DNA of 64,000 bases from an uncultured Flavobacteriaceae bacterium (lineage in GTDB: Bacteria; Bacteroidota; Bacteroidia; Flavobacteriales; Flavobacteriaceae): assembly GCA_947500385.1 (NCBI GenBank), contig CANMSA010000016.1:1-64000 (forward strand). The letters are read 5' to 3'. The notes beneath the pieces were generated by a model. The model was not told the origin of the DNA. It did no database searches and was given only the letters and a program-made list of their open reading frames with translations. Made by a program: the position numbers and the translations under genes. Below are positions 9,701 to 18,073 of this stretch, one piece after another (within the stretch, counting starts at the first letter, position 1; each line of letters starts with the position of its first letter).

Positions 9701-12700
9701 ATCTAACGAAAAGCTTAAATCAAATAGGTTGATATCTTGCATTTCGTGTAGCTTCATGCCAGACGCTTTAAGCCCATTTACTATGTTTTCATTTACTACG
9801 CCTTTTTCCCGGGTAATTACCAGCCACTCACCACTATTGGTGTCATTTAAATCCAAATCAATATGTTGCCATTCTAGGGTGTAATGCTCATTTTCGGATA
9901 TCGCTAAACTTCTTCGGAGTTCAAGGGCAGGTATGGATTTTAACAATATCTCTTTGATACCACCAATATAGTCGCCAGAGGGCGAATAAAACTTTGCACT
10001 AACTTGAATTATAGTCTCTCTCTGCTTGGCCTGAAGTAGGCCAACCTCTATCCATACCTCATCAAGACCATCTCTAACAAGCTGATAGGAATTTAAGGAA
10101 AGGGGTAAAAACAAATTGGTCCCATTCTTTATGAGTAAAGCCGCTATTTGGAAAGCACTATCAAGTATACTTGGGTGAAGTACGTATTGACCATTTTGGG
10201 TGTCATCGGGTAAAGATACCCTAGCCAGCACTTTTCCTTCCGACAAATAGAGTTTTTTTATAATCTTGAACATTGGACCATAATGGAGTCCAACTTCCGA
10301 CAATTGGGCGTAAAATGTATTTAAATCCTGAGGAGTATATTCTGATTGAATCTGTGAAGGACTAAATTTAAGTACCCTTTTATTTTTGGTCTTTTTTTTC
10401 CTTAAAATACCTTCACAATATTTCTTCCATTTTCTCTCTTCAGTTTTCTTGTTTTCGCTGGAATATACCTTAATCTCTAGATGACCATGTGGTTCGTAGT
10501 TTGCTACAACTTGGAAAAGTACATTTTCAATTGATGTAATATTTAGCGGAGACAATAATGACAGTTCTGCCAGTTCATATTCGTCTTTTTGAATTTTGAT
10601 AAAACGTTGCACAATTTCAGCAAAGCCAGCTGCGGGATAAACCATGTAGTCCAATACCACGTGGTCACGCCAAAACTTTTCGTCCTTTAAATCCAGCGTA
10701 AACTCATAAACGTAATCATTTCCCGCTACATCTATTTTTCTATAACTCTTGTATTCTGGCTTTTCTAACGAAGTGGTAACCCAGAATTTTTTCCTCTGAA
10801 ATGGGTAGGTTGGCAAACTTATTCTATTCGTTTCGCGATTTTTGTAAAAAGCATCCCAGTTTACATCCCCCCCCGACTTATACCATAAACTTAAGCTCCT
10901 TAACATTTGCTCTGAATCTGGTCGGCCTTTTCGCAATGAGGGAAGCCAAAGGGCATTATCACTTTTCTTGACGTTTTGCATGCCCATAGCGATCAAAACA
11001 GGGTTAGGTCCCAATTCCAAATAACTATTCACTCCTTCTGATTCCAATAAAGCCATTCCCGTTTTGAAAGAGACCATTTCACGTATATGGGCGACCCAAT
11101 ATTTGGATGTACACATTTCCTTTCCCACAAAGCCACCTGTGACATTACTCACAATAGGAATTTGAGGCGAACAAAGTGTAATATTGGAAACTACTTCTTT
11201 AAAAGCAGCGGTTATTGGTTCCATCAATGGCGAATGGAATGCATGTGATACGTTCAAGTAGCGACTTTTTATACTTCGCTTGGTCAATAGTATTTTGATA
11301 TGGGCAAGTGTACTTTTAACACCCGACAATACTATTTGCTTTGGGCCATTCTCAGCGGCAATCGAGATTTCATCCGCATAGTCTTTTATAAATGATGTAA
11401 CTGTATATATGTCACTAGCCACGGTTAGCATGCCGCCACCCGACGGGAGCGCTTGCATTAATTTCGCCCTTTGAGCAACCAAGTTCAAACCATCTGTCAA
11501 ACTGAATACTCCAGCCACACAGGCAGCGGTCAATTCCCCTATACTGTGTCCCAAAAGGATATCAGGGGTGACACCCCAACTCAACCATAACTGCGACAGT
11601 GAATATCCTATGGAAAATATTGCAGGCTGCGTATAAGCTGTCTTATCCAGCAAATAATTACCATTCACCTGCTCGTCATTGAAAAGAACCTTCAGCAAAT
11701 TATTCTCGAGATATGAATCCAAAAAAAGGGCGCATTCATCCATTGATTTTTTGAATACGGGTTCTTGTAGGTACAGCGCTTTGCCCATTTGAAAATATTG
11801 CGAGCCCTGTCCCGTAAACAGAAAGGCGGTTTTGACAGATTGCGACCTTTCGTTTTGCACATTTAACCCACTTTTAGTGGTCTCCAATGCAGTTTTAAAG
11901 TCATGTTTATTATTGACCAAATAAACGTCTCGATGAGAAAAATGGTTTCTAGCGATACCCAAACTGTAGGCTATATGATCCAAGTTCACATCTGGGTTTC
12001 TTTCAATAAATCGAGTAAGCTGCTTTCGTTGCGATACTAAGGCTTGAGAACTTTTACCAGAAATAGGAAGAATATGATGGCTACGAGGCCTCCATTTATC
12101 TTTACTTGATTTACCACGTGTTTGTGGTGCTTCCTCCACAATCATATGGGCATTTACTCCTCCAAACCCAAAAGAACTTACACCAGCAGTGCGTGTACCA
12201 TTGTTATCTACTTCCCATGCCTGTAATAACTTCGGTATTTTGATATTTAAACTTTCCCATGGTATGTGTGTATTGGGTTGGTGAAAATGGAGTTGACCAG
12301 GTATTTGTTTCTGTTGCAAGCACAATAATGTTTTAATCAGTCCCGTAATTCCTGCTGCTGATTCAAGATGTCCAATATTCGCTTTCACAGATCCAACGAT
12401 CAAGGGGGAAGCATTATCTGGATCTTCACTTCTGTATGCCTGATGGAGTGCTTCAATTTCTATTGGATCACCCAATGCGGTTCCAGTACCATGTGCTTCG
12501 ACATATTGCACACTAGAAGGCGATATTTTCGCTTTGTTTACAGCACTCTGAATCACTTTTTGTTGAGAATATCCGTTAGGAGCAGTAAGCCCATTGGAGT
12601 AGCCATCTTGCCGTATTGCAGAACCCCTAATAATCCCTTGTATGGAATCGCCATCAGCCAAAGCAACAGAAAGAGGTTTTAACATTACTAGGCCACAACC

Positions 12701-15457
12701 TTCACTTCTTACATAGCCATTGGCACTTTCATCAAAAACCTTGCATCTTCCTACTGGTGATAAAAAGTTAGCTTGGGACAAGGCTATAGAGATGTCAGGG
12801 GTAAGAATGAGGTTTACACCGCCAGCAATAGCCATAGTGCACTCTCCATCCTTAATACTTTGAATGGCCAGATGCACACTGGTCAATGAAGATGAGCACG
12901 CGGTATCCACAGCGAGACTTGGACCGGAAAAATCGTAAAAATATGATAATCTATTAGCGCATATACTGAGCGCACCTCCCAAACCGCTATAAATATTATA
13001 ATCACTTTTTTTAAGTAGATCGCTATAATTACTATGACTTATTCCCAAGAATACGCCTGTAGGAGATCCTTTTAAATCGGAAAGTGTATATCCGGTTCTC
13101 TCAAGAAGCTCGTAGCTCAATTCCAATAAAATGCGTTGCTGCGGATCCATTTGTATTGCTTCACGTTCACCGACCCCAAAGAACGACGCGTCAAAATACC
13201 CTACATCATCAATAAAACCTCCCTTGCTCGTGGCCATCTTACCTTTTGTAGGAATTTCACTAAAGTAATGAGCTGTATTCCATCGGCTATTTGGTACGGT
13301 TTCAATAAGGTCTTTTTGCAGCACCAAATTCTCCCAAAATTCTTCTGGACTATGCGCACCTGGCAAACGGCACGCCATACCTACGACAGCTATTGAATCC
13401 TCAACATTGTTTTCAATTCTACCGGTATCATTTTCAAATCTGTCATTTCCAGATAAGTAAAGAGAAAGACTTGCAATATCCGGAAAGCTAAACAAAGAGA
13501 TAGGGGACACTTCTTTTTGCAAATATTCACTTAAATCACCAGCGAACTGGACCACTTGCAATGAACTTAATCCTAATTCCGCAAAAGCTTTAGTTACAGG
13601 CACATTTCCCGACCAATCGAGTTTTTGAGCGAGATATTTTTGCATCCACATTGAAAGATCATTGGACTTAAAACGAATAGGTTGGCCTTTCTGTAGATGG
13701 TGTTTTTGAACTTGTATTTTATCACCTTCCACCGACCAGCTGTGCAAGATTCCTTCAAACAATCCTTTTTCATACCATTCCTTACATTGCACCCTTTTGA
13801 TTTTACCACTGGACGTTTTGGGAATTTTTCCCGGATTCAGCAAAAGGATTCTTTGAACAGACAATTCGTTTGAATACATAACTTCCTTGCAGATGCTATG
13901 CACTACTGACGAGGCATCAAAGTTTCGTACAAAGGTTCTCTTGATTTCTTGAACCACCACCAAGAATTTCTTTCCTTCCCTTTCTACTGTAAAGACCGCC
14001 CCAGCATGTTCTTGAAGCGCTACATTACAGGATTGGACTGATTTCTCAATATCTTGCGGAAAATGATTTGCTCCATTTATAATGAACATTTCCTTAAGTC
14101 TTCCAGTAATATAGAGTTCCTCTCTATGAAAAAAACCCATATCCCCAGTTCTCAAATAAGGTCCGCTCGATGTCTCTTCGTCAGCGATAACGGCCTGGAA
14201 GGTTTTTCGAGTTTTTTCGATGTTGTTCCAGTACCCGAGCGCAACGCTCGCTCCTGATATCCAGATTTCTCCTACAGCGAATTCATCGCACATCAAACAA
14301 CTTATAGGGTCAACGACTTTCACGGATAGGTCATGATAAGGCAAACCACAACTAACGAGCTTTACAAACTCGGAGGTCATTTTTTTCTGGTGTTTGACCG
14401 ATTTTACGCGACCATTCTGTAACGACTTTTGATCCACTACCAAAACCTTAGGGGCAAACGTTTTATAAGATCCAGTCACCATCAAGGTAGTCTCTGCCAT
14501 GCCATAACAAGGATAAAAAGCCTCATTCTTAAAACCACAGGAAGCAAAATAGTCGCAAAATCTGAGCATTGTAGCACTATCTATGGGTTCCGCACCATTA
14601 AAAGCAAGACTCCATGAACTTAAATCCAATTCTGTACGGTCTTCCTCTTTTATATGTTTCACACAGAGGTCAAATGCAAAATTGGGACCTCCACTAATAT
14701 TCGCTTTGTATTTAGTTATCGCTTTTAACCATCGAATAGGTTTTTGAATAAACGCAGCAGGTGGCATGAAGACCAAAGTGCCTCCTGAGTAAATCGGTTG
14801 TAATAGATTACCAATCAAACCCATGTCATGATATACAGGAAGCCAACCTACTACAACCGGGTCTTCATCATGGACATATGTTTCTTTTGTGGCCTGAAGG
14901 TTATGCATCAAGTTTTGATGACTTACCATCACCCCTTTTGGATTCCCAGTGGATCCCGAGGTATATTGTAGAAAGGCAATATCATTTGACAAAAATTGCG
15001 GTAAGTCCTTTTCGCTATGTTCTGTAATAGTATCAGTGATGCACCAATCCAAGGAGTTTAGACAATTTACCTCGATGAACCATTTTTTATTTTTACCACG
15101 AATCGTACTATCGCTTAAAATCAAACTTGGACCACAATCAACTACAATATTCTCCAGGCTACCGAGTCTACGCTTTCCAGAAGGAGGATAAGCGGGTACC
15201 GCAATAACTCCCGCCATTAGACATCCTAAAAAACAAACGACAAATTCAATCCCTGAAGGGTATAATAATATAGCTCTATCCCCGGGATCTAATTGTTCCG
15301 AAATAAGATATGCGACGGTTCTTACTTTTTGGTAAAGTTCCGCATATGTGATTTTGTCGGTTTCCTCTTCTCCATTTTGCAAAAAAGTATAAACTATTTT
15401 ATCCGGAGAGGATTTGGCCCGATATCGTAGTATTTCATCTATGAGTTTTTCCTTCAC
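6767..15457 (-). CDS. Hybrid FAAL-ACP-KS-AT-DH-KR-ACP-C lipopeptide synthase
   Basis: This 2896-residue protein starts the product. Approximate domains are as follows. FAAL 1-590 carries QYTSGSTGNPKG, the YHDMGLIG loop and YGMAETT, and loads a fatty acid as acyl-AMP. ACP1 has its serine near 633 (GLSSLQ). KS spans 687-1115, with Cys853 in DTACSSS and the EAHGTGT and NIGHLE histidines. AT spans 1215-1515, with GHSIGE and the HAFH motif that favours malonyl-CoA. DH spans 1570-1865, with H-x8-P near 1599 and D-x3-Q near 1763. KR has TGAFGGLG near 2077 and Tyr2222 in ANYAAANAF. ACP2 has Ser2384. C spans 2440-2880, with HHIAFDG near 2575. No methyltransferase or enoylreductase was seen. The expected result is a fatty acid lengthened by one ketide, reduced and possibly dehydrated, then joined to an amino acid. 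It is the first gene of the operon. Confidence 0.95.
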   Translation of the reverse strand: MKEKLIDEILRYRAKSSPDKIVYTFLQNGEEETDKITYAELYQKVRTVAYLISEQLDPGDRAILLYPSGIEFVVCFLGCLMAGVIAVPAYPPSGKRRLGSLENIVVDCGPSLILSDSTIRGKNKKWFIEVNCLNSLDWCITDTITEHSEKDLPQFLSNDIAFLQYTSGSTGNPKGVMVSHQNLMHNLQATKETYVHDEDPVVVGWLPVYHDMGLIGNLLQPIYSGGTLVFMPPAAFIQKPIRWLKAITKYKANISGGPNFAFDLCVKHIKEEDRTELDLSSWSLAFNGAEPIDSATMLRFCDYFASCGFKNEAFYPCYGMAETTLMVTGSYKTFAPKVLVVDQKSLQNGRVKSVKHQKKMTSEFVKLVSCGLPYHDLSVKVVDPISCLMCDEFAVGEIWISGASVALGYWNNIEKTRKTFQAVIADEETSSGPYLRTGDMGFFHREELYITGRLKEMFIINGANHFPQDIEKSVQSCNVALQEHAGAVFTVEREGKKFLVVVQEIKRTFVRNFDASSVVHSICKEVMYSNELSVQRILLLNPGKIPKTSSGKIKRVQCKEWYEKGLFEGILHSWSVEGDKIQVQKHHLQKGQPIRFKSNDLSMWMQKYLAQKLDWSGNVPVTKAFAELGLSSLQVVQFAGDLSEYLQKEVSPISLFSFPDIASLSLYLSGNDRFENDTGRIENNVEDSIAVVGMACRLPGAHSPEEFWENLVLQKDLIETVPNSRWNTAHYFSEIPTKGKMATSKGGFIDDVGYFDASFFGVGEREAIQMDPQQRILLELSYELLERTGYTLSDLKGSPTGVFLGISHSNYSDLLKKSDYNIYSGLGGALSICANRLSYFYDFSGPSLAVDTACSSSLTSVHLAIQSIKDGECTMAIAGGVNLILTPDISIALSQANFLSPVGRCKVFDESANGYVRSEGCGLVMLKPLSVALADGDSIQGIIRGSAIRQDGYSNGLTAPNGYSQQKVIQSAVNKAKISPSSVQYVEAHGTGTALGDPIEIEALHQAYRSEDPDNASPLIVGSVKANIGHLESAAGITGLIKTLLCLQQKQIPGQLHFHQPNTHIPWESLNIKIPKLLQAWEVDNNGTRTAGVSSFGFGGVNAHMIVEEAPQTRGKSSKDKWRPRSHHILPISGKSSQALVSQRKQLTRFIERNPDVNLDHIAYSLGIARNHFSHRDVYLVNNKHDFKTALETTKSGLNVQNERSQSVKTAFLFTGQGSQYFQMGKALYLQEPVFKKSMDECALFLDSYLENNLLKVLFNDEQVNGNYLLDKTAYTQPAIFSIGYSLSQLWLSWGVTPDILLGHSIGELTAACVAGVFSLTDGLNLVAQRAKLMQALPSGGGMLTVASDIYTVTSFIKDYADEISIAAENGPKQIVLSGVKSTLAHIKILLTKRSIKSRYLNVSHAFHSPLMEPITAAFKEVVSNITLCSPQIPIVSNVTGGFVGKEMCTSKYWVAHIREMVSFKTGMALLESEGVNSYLELGPNPVLIAMGMQNVKKSDNALWLPSLRKGRPDSEQMLRSLSLWYKSGGDVNWDAFYKNRETNRISLPTYPFQRKKFWVTTSLEKPEYKSYRKIDVAGNDYVYEFTLDLKDEKFWRDHVVLDYMVYPAAGFAEIVQRFIKIQKDEYELAELSLLSPLNITSIENVLFQVVANYEPHGHLEIKVYSSENKKTEERKWKKYCEGILRKKKTKNKRVLKFSPSQIQSEYTPQDLNTFYAQLSEVGLHYGPMFKIIKKLYLSEGKVLARVSLPDDTQNGQYVLHPSILDSAFQIAALLIKNGTNLFLPLSLNSYQLVRDGLDEVWIEVGLLQAKQRETIIQVSAKFYSPSGDYIGGIKEILLKSIPALELRRSLAISENEHYTLEWQHIDLDLNDTNSGEWLVITREKGVVNENIVNGLKASGMKLHEMQDINLFDLSFSLDRLTNIIIVWSSFCETEEGRFYEDTETISLMGLKFLQSLVKLLSSGKLPRYNKTWWITSGAQNVDNEFDIRQNLKCSPLWGLARVFIQEHPEIFLGLIDVVPDRIDTELLLKILGNYSNNREKQLLLNRSNIYGLRLTKKPIPENTDQERDIRSLRGTALITGAFGGLGLDLFKWLVKTTSVDHLILLGRNEPSEKVNQVIRELESRVKVTVAIQDIGNYERLKELISTVPKEYPLKAMFHLAGAIHDSILINQTPDQFKKAFLPKVLGGWNLHRIAKQHPIEYFVLFSSVSAVLGTEGQANYAAANAFLDGLVQYRTHQDLTACSINWGGWISERGMLSKSDVMSESFGLNRIAGDDGFEIMQDILKTSEKRTIPISINRKVFTQKLREHWKTVPAFYDNIVFDSDTMEKPKSEGVLDELAQLDEEGKISLVEGIILKEVRIILGLPNSNSLSKHTSLIHEGFDSLRLMELRNALSSVIGINLPLSLMLDNPTVAKSAHYVVQELLDEDTGNSNKIDMDELTIEEQAYLPLSTGQKIVWFVDKLKGSVNEHLATVMSLKGDVNTDFVGEALKQIVERHEILRTVYKELDGMPYQEILPIGKWNIGYEDLELQKERLSRVDSIQQKISLPFDLSRDHPIRVDLLKVKQLEYVLVIVAHHIAFDGWSMSILQQEFKEIYDTLERGLSPNLPKLQKQYSDFVLRQERFHKPKQRQEDLRYWKNQLAGLKKAPLPYDNIGLPHTTRGGKVTLELNSYYTKKIKELAVQEGVTPFVVILSILKVLIHKYTEANDIGIGCPMANRTGVEWQSTIGLFMNTVVLRTQFTEATIFKKLLGAVSGITRQAYARQQVPITDVLNSLKLGRNKNADNPLFQISLVHYPSISDLTHIGNAQIEHLTDYEMDFKSDLTIYLTDNHDSLKIKFLYNRNLFSDTSMQRFKHNYFELVKSALDNPERTISSMDMSSELKKVEKKKRTSDFFSD

Positions 15458-15637
15458 TTTACTCCAAAATCAGAATTTTAACTAAGATAACCCCACCGAC
15501 TGATCTTAAAATAGGGGTTTACACTCCTTAGTGATTTTTGAATTTAATAAACCTAATTGTGCAGTTTCATTACAAGTGAACTATACCGCCAATAAAGACA
15601 GCTTCCCGTAGTCATAACCACATGTGACTAAAGGCTA

Positions 15638-15664
15638 TTTCTGAGTGTTCTTAACACTCAGAAA
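15638..15664. promoter_or_regulatory. Perfect 12-bp inverted repeat upstream of the lipopeptide operon
   Basis: The arms TTTCTGAGTGTT and AACACTCAGAAA are perfect complements separated by CTT. The element lies 181 bp upstream of the PKS start and 67 bp upstream of a doubtful plus-strand frame. It could be an operator for the biosynthetic operon or a transcribed hairpin. There is no clear T-run, so a terminator is less likely. Confidence 0.55.
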
Positions 15665-15730
15665 AGTCACTGTAAGCCATTGAATACATAGAACAGAAAT
15701 AAACGAAAGACGTCTATTTAAAGACTTGTT

Positions 15731-16096
15731 ATGTTAAACACGACGTCTTTAATAAGCGATACAACAAAGATTCCAATTAAGCCTAAGAGAAATTATTCAT
15801 CCCTAGAATTAAAAATCCAGATGGATGAAATTAAGCGGGATATATATCTGGGTAAAAAGTTCTCCAAGCACCTTAACTTGGGATGTACAAAAATTAGAGG
15901 CGGCTCTAATAAACTATTGAGAATAGAAAATATACACGTTTTTAGGTTTTTGATTAGGTACCGTATTTTTGCCATTTTGTCTAAGTATCGATGTAATCCA
16001 ACCTTTAATACAACTTTCTTAAAACTGTACTTAGGAGAATCAATCGGGAATTTTATAGTCCATATGAAATCAATATTTTCATTTTTAGAAAGTTAA
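15731..16096 (+). CDS. Possible small hypothetical protein, unrecognised
   Basis: An open frame of 121 codons starts at an ATG and is divergent from the lipopeptide operon. The product would be basic, with a charged N-terminal half and a hydrophobic C-terminal third. No domain, signal peptide or helix-turn-helix was recognised. It is the only substantial frame in an otherwise gene-free stretch of about 1.4 kb. A hairpin repeat resembling a terminator lies about 370 bp downstream on the same strand. It may equally be non-coding, since codon usage looks unremarkable and no homologue came to mind. Confidence 0.25.
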   Translation: MLNTTSLISDTTKIPIKPKRNYSSLELKIQMDEIKRDIYLGKKFSKHLNLGCTKIRGGSNKLLRIENIHVFRFLIRYRIFAILSKYRCNPTFNTTFLKLYLGESIGNFIVHMKSIFSFLES

Positions 16097-16462
16097 ATGG
16101 AACTAAGTGCCATCAAATAGACCGTCAATAAATCGCGTAACAAGGTTTTTGTACGGCGTTAATATCGTTTAAAACACAGGAATTTCGAAAATGGGTTTGA
16201 ATCCTGTCGAGGAAAAACATAAAATGCAACTATTTACTTTTGTGGTGTGGTGCTTTCTACTAACAGAATATACTCCTTATTAAAAACTTATCTAGATTTA
16301 GGTTATGTTTTGTCAGACTCCTTGATTTTATTTGGGCCCAATTGATTAACTTTAGCATATCGAAAGCCGTTTCGGCCATTTTAGGTGTCCTAGAAGGTGT
16401 CTTATTGAGAATTATGAAATATAAAATACTGGTTTTTAAGGGTTAACTTATTAGGGTTTAAC

Positions 16463-16521
16463 TCTGTCATCCCGACATAGCGAAAAGTGATTTGCGAAAG
16501 CAGGTCACTTTTTTTTGTTTC
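16463..16521 (+). repeat. Dispersed GNRA-hairpin repeat, copy 1 (terminator-like)
   Basis: The element begins CTGTCATCCCGACATAGCG and continues into a hairpin. Its stem AAAAGTGA/TCACTTTT (16483-16490 with 16505-16512) extends inward through two U-G pairs and TGC/GCA to a GAAA tetraloop, followed by a run of eight T. It is essentially identical to 31460-31517, apart from one T. Form and position suggest a mobile or repeated transcription terminator acting on the plus strand. Confidence 0.8.
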
Positions 16522-16858
16522 CAAGAAGAATCTAATGAACATTTTGGCAGGATTTGGAACTTACAACACGAAATCGGGTTTCGGTTCGATAGATAAGCTT
16601 TGAATTTTGGTCTTTAATCAAACGCTTTTTTTCTCTTACGGCCTTTGGAAATAAAAGTTAGCTTGTCATGTCAATGATACATCTTGAACTTCGTACCCTT
16701 TTCCAAATTAGGGAGTACTTCGTAGGCATGGGAAAACCAAGAAAGTTTTAACAGGGAAATCGGTCGATTTTTGAACTTTGTTCAAGGAATCTAGAAAAAC
16801 GATGAGGATATTAAAATCTCCTGTTCATCCCCCAATCTTTAAAACAACTTTTGTTGTA

Positions 16859-16878
16859 AAACTAGGTTAATCTAGTTT
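16859..16878 (-). terminator. Short hairpin after the polyamine/VOC operon
   Basis: The arms AAACTAG and CTAGTTT form a 7-bp stem around a 6-base loop. On the minus strand the stem is followed by TTTT counting its own end. It lies about 30 bp after the VOC gene stop, where a terminator would be expected. The stem is AT-rich, so the call is tentative. Confidence 0.45.
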
Positions 16879-16908
16879 ATCCTAAATTTGAAGAAATATC
16901 TTATCAGC

Positions 16909-17322
16909 TTATGACGCGAAGACTTCAAGATTGTTTTTAAAACTTTTAAACTCTATCATATACCCATTGGGATCTTTGATGAAAAAGGAAAGATGTTCCC
17001 CAATTTTATTTTCCATAAAAGTTGCTTCCGTGGTCACTTCCAGATGGGATTGAAAAAGTTTGCTGTAGAGTTTCCCCCATTCATCAATAGATACGATAAC
17101 ACCAAAATGAAATGCTGGTAAAATGTTATCACCAAGCTTGTAGTTCTTAAAATCGAAACTAAATGTACCCGCTTCTGTAAATGTCAACTGGTTATTATAT
17201 AAACTAATATCGATCCATTTGTCTGCTTCTCTTCCTTGGGTCGAACCAAGAATGTTAATGTAAAAATCCTTCGTTTTCTCTATATCCTCACAAGGTAGTG
17301 CTAAGTGAAATTGTGCTCTCAT
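16909..17322 (-). CDS. VOC (glyoxalase/bleomycin-resistance) family protein
   Basis: The 137-residue protein has the paired beta-alpha-beta-beta-beta layout of the vicinal oxygen chelate superfamily. It starts RAQFHLALPCEDIEKTKDFY, and a second half contains PAFHFGVIV and ends DPNGYMIEFKSF. His6, the histidine in AFHFG, and the glutamate in MIEF are placed as metal ligands. The substrate cannot be told from the sequence. Family members include glyoxalases, dioxygenases and drug-binding proteins. The start codon overlaps the stop of the Nudix gene by 4 bp, so translation is probably coupled. It is the last gene of the operon that starts with arginine decarboxylase. A link to polyamines is not evident. 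Confidence 0.85.
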   Translation of the reverse strand: MRAQFHLALPCEDIEKTKDFYINILGSTQGREADKWIDISLYNNQLTFTEAGTFSFDFKNYKLGDNILPAFHFGVIVSIDEWGKLYSKLFQSHLEVTTEATFMENKIGEHLSFFIKDPNGYMIEFKSFKNNLEVFAS

Positions 17323-17738
17323 AGGGTTTTAACTTCAGTTGTTTTAAAATACTTTTTAACTGCCTTACGGTCTTCTTTATCCAAATATTGGACGGCTTCG
17401 TGCCAATGAATCCATAGGATACTTTTGAATTTTTCAGGCTCTAATAGATGTAAATTCTTGATCTTCTTGATAGTCACGAAATAATGTTTGAACACTTCTC
17501 TTCTGTCCTTTGTTATATTCCTCTTGGTTAGAAAATAGGAAAGTTCTTTAACATTAAGCTCTACCCCAATCTCTTCTTCGGTTTCACGTATAAGTGCGTG
17601 GCAACCGGTTTCCCACTTTTTTTGGACACCACCAGGCAATGTATATTGTTTATTTGGGCCAACCTTTTCCAAAACCAAAAGGGTACTGTCTTGAATAGCG
17701 AGCAATCTTGATTTATTGATGCTTTTTTTGAATTTCAT
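17319..17738 (-). CDS. Nudix hydrolase
   Basis: The 139-residue protein has a complete Nudix box, GX5EX7REUXEEXGU, at about residues 37-59 (GVQKKWE, then RETEEEIGV). The box binds the divalent metal used to cleave a nucleoside-diphosphate-linked substrate. Length is typical for a single-domain Nudix enzyme. The substrate is not predictable. The gene overlaps the VOC gene by 4 bp and follows the acidic protein gene by 21 bp, in the operon headed by arginine decarboxylase. A housecleaning role is the usual guess for such enzymes and is not supported by anything specific here. Confidence 0.9.
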   Translation of the reverse strand: MKFKKSINKSRLLAIQDSTLLVLEKVGPNKQYTLPGGVQKKWETGCHALIRETEEEIGVELNVKELSYFLTKRNITKDRREVFKHYFVTIKKIKNLHLLEPEKFKSILWIHWHEAVQYLDKEDRKAVKKYFKTTEVKTL

Positions 17739-17759
17739 TTAGTATGGATTGTCTTCGTG

Positions 17760-18071
17760 TTATTCATCCTCTTGATCAAAAGCGTCCTGCACAGCTGATG
17801 GATCGTCATCATCATAGGCCTCATAATCTTCTTCATTATATTCATCCATTACCTTTTCAAGCTTCTCGCTCACTTTTATCAAGTACTTTGTATCGTCTGT
17901 GATAATTTCCACTGCCTCAACCAGTTCGTAATTTGCATTTCTGAATGAAATGATATCCTTGTCGTCGTATCCATCTGGATATTTTGCGACAACCAGTGAC
18001 AAAATCTCCGGTGTTAATTTTTTAAAATCAACAAGTACTCTTTTTAAGTTTGGATTATTTGAACTTTTCAT
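17760..18071 (-). CDS. Small acidic hypothetical protein
   Basis: The 103-residue protein is unrecognised. It has an ordered, mixed-charge N-terminal two thirds (LKRVLVDFKKLTPEILSL onward) and a strongly acidic tail rich in Asp and Glu from about residue 78. There is no signal peptide or membrane segment, so it is probably cytoplasmic. The gene lies 2 bp after the deoxyhypusine-synthase-like gene, so the two are almost certainly co-translated and may act together. The acidic tail might bind cationic partners such as polyamines or basic proteins, but that is speculation. Confidence 0.75.
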   Translation of the reverse strand: MKSSNNPNLKRVLVDFKKLTPEILSLVVAKYPDGYDDKDIISFRNANYELVEAVEIITDDTKYLIKVSEKLEKVMDEYNEEDYEAYDDDDPSAVQDAFDQEDE

Positions 18072-18073
18072 AA

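Larger units (their letters stand above)
16097..16908. other. Gene-free intergenic region
   Basis: No plausible gene was found on either strand in these 812 bases. The region holds one copy of a dispersed hairpin repeat (16463-16521) and, at its right end, a short hairpin that may end the minus-strand polyamine operon. The remainder shows no structure that I could recognise. Confidence 0.6.

Noticed and set aside
16748-16761. 14-base match TTAACAGGGAAATC also found at 37548-37561
   Set aside because: A 14-base match between two places in a 64-kb window is expected by chance, and the flanks do not match.
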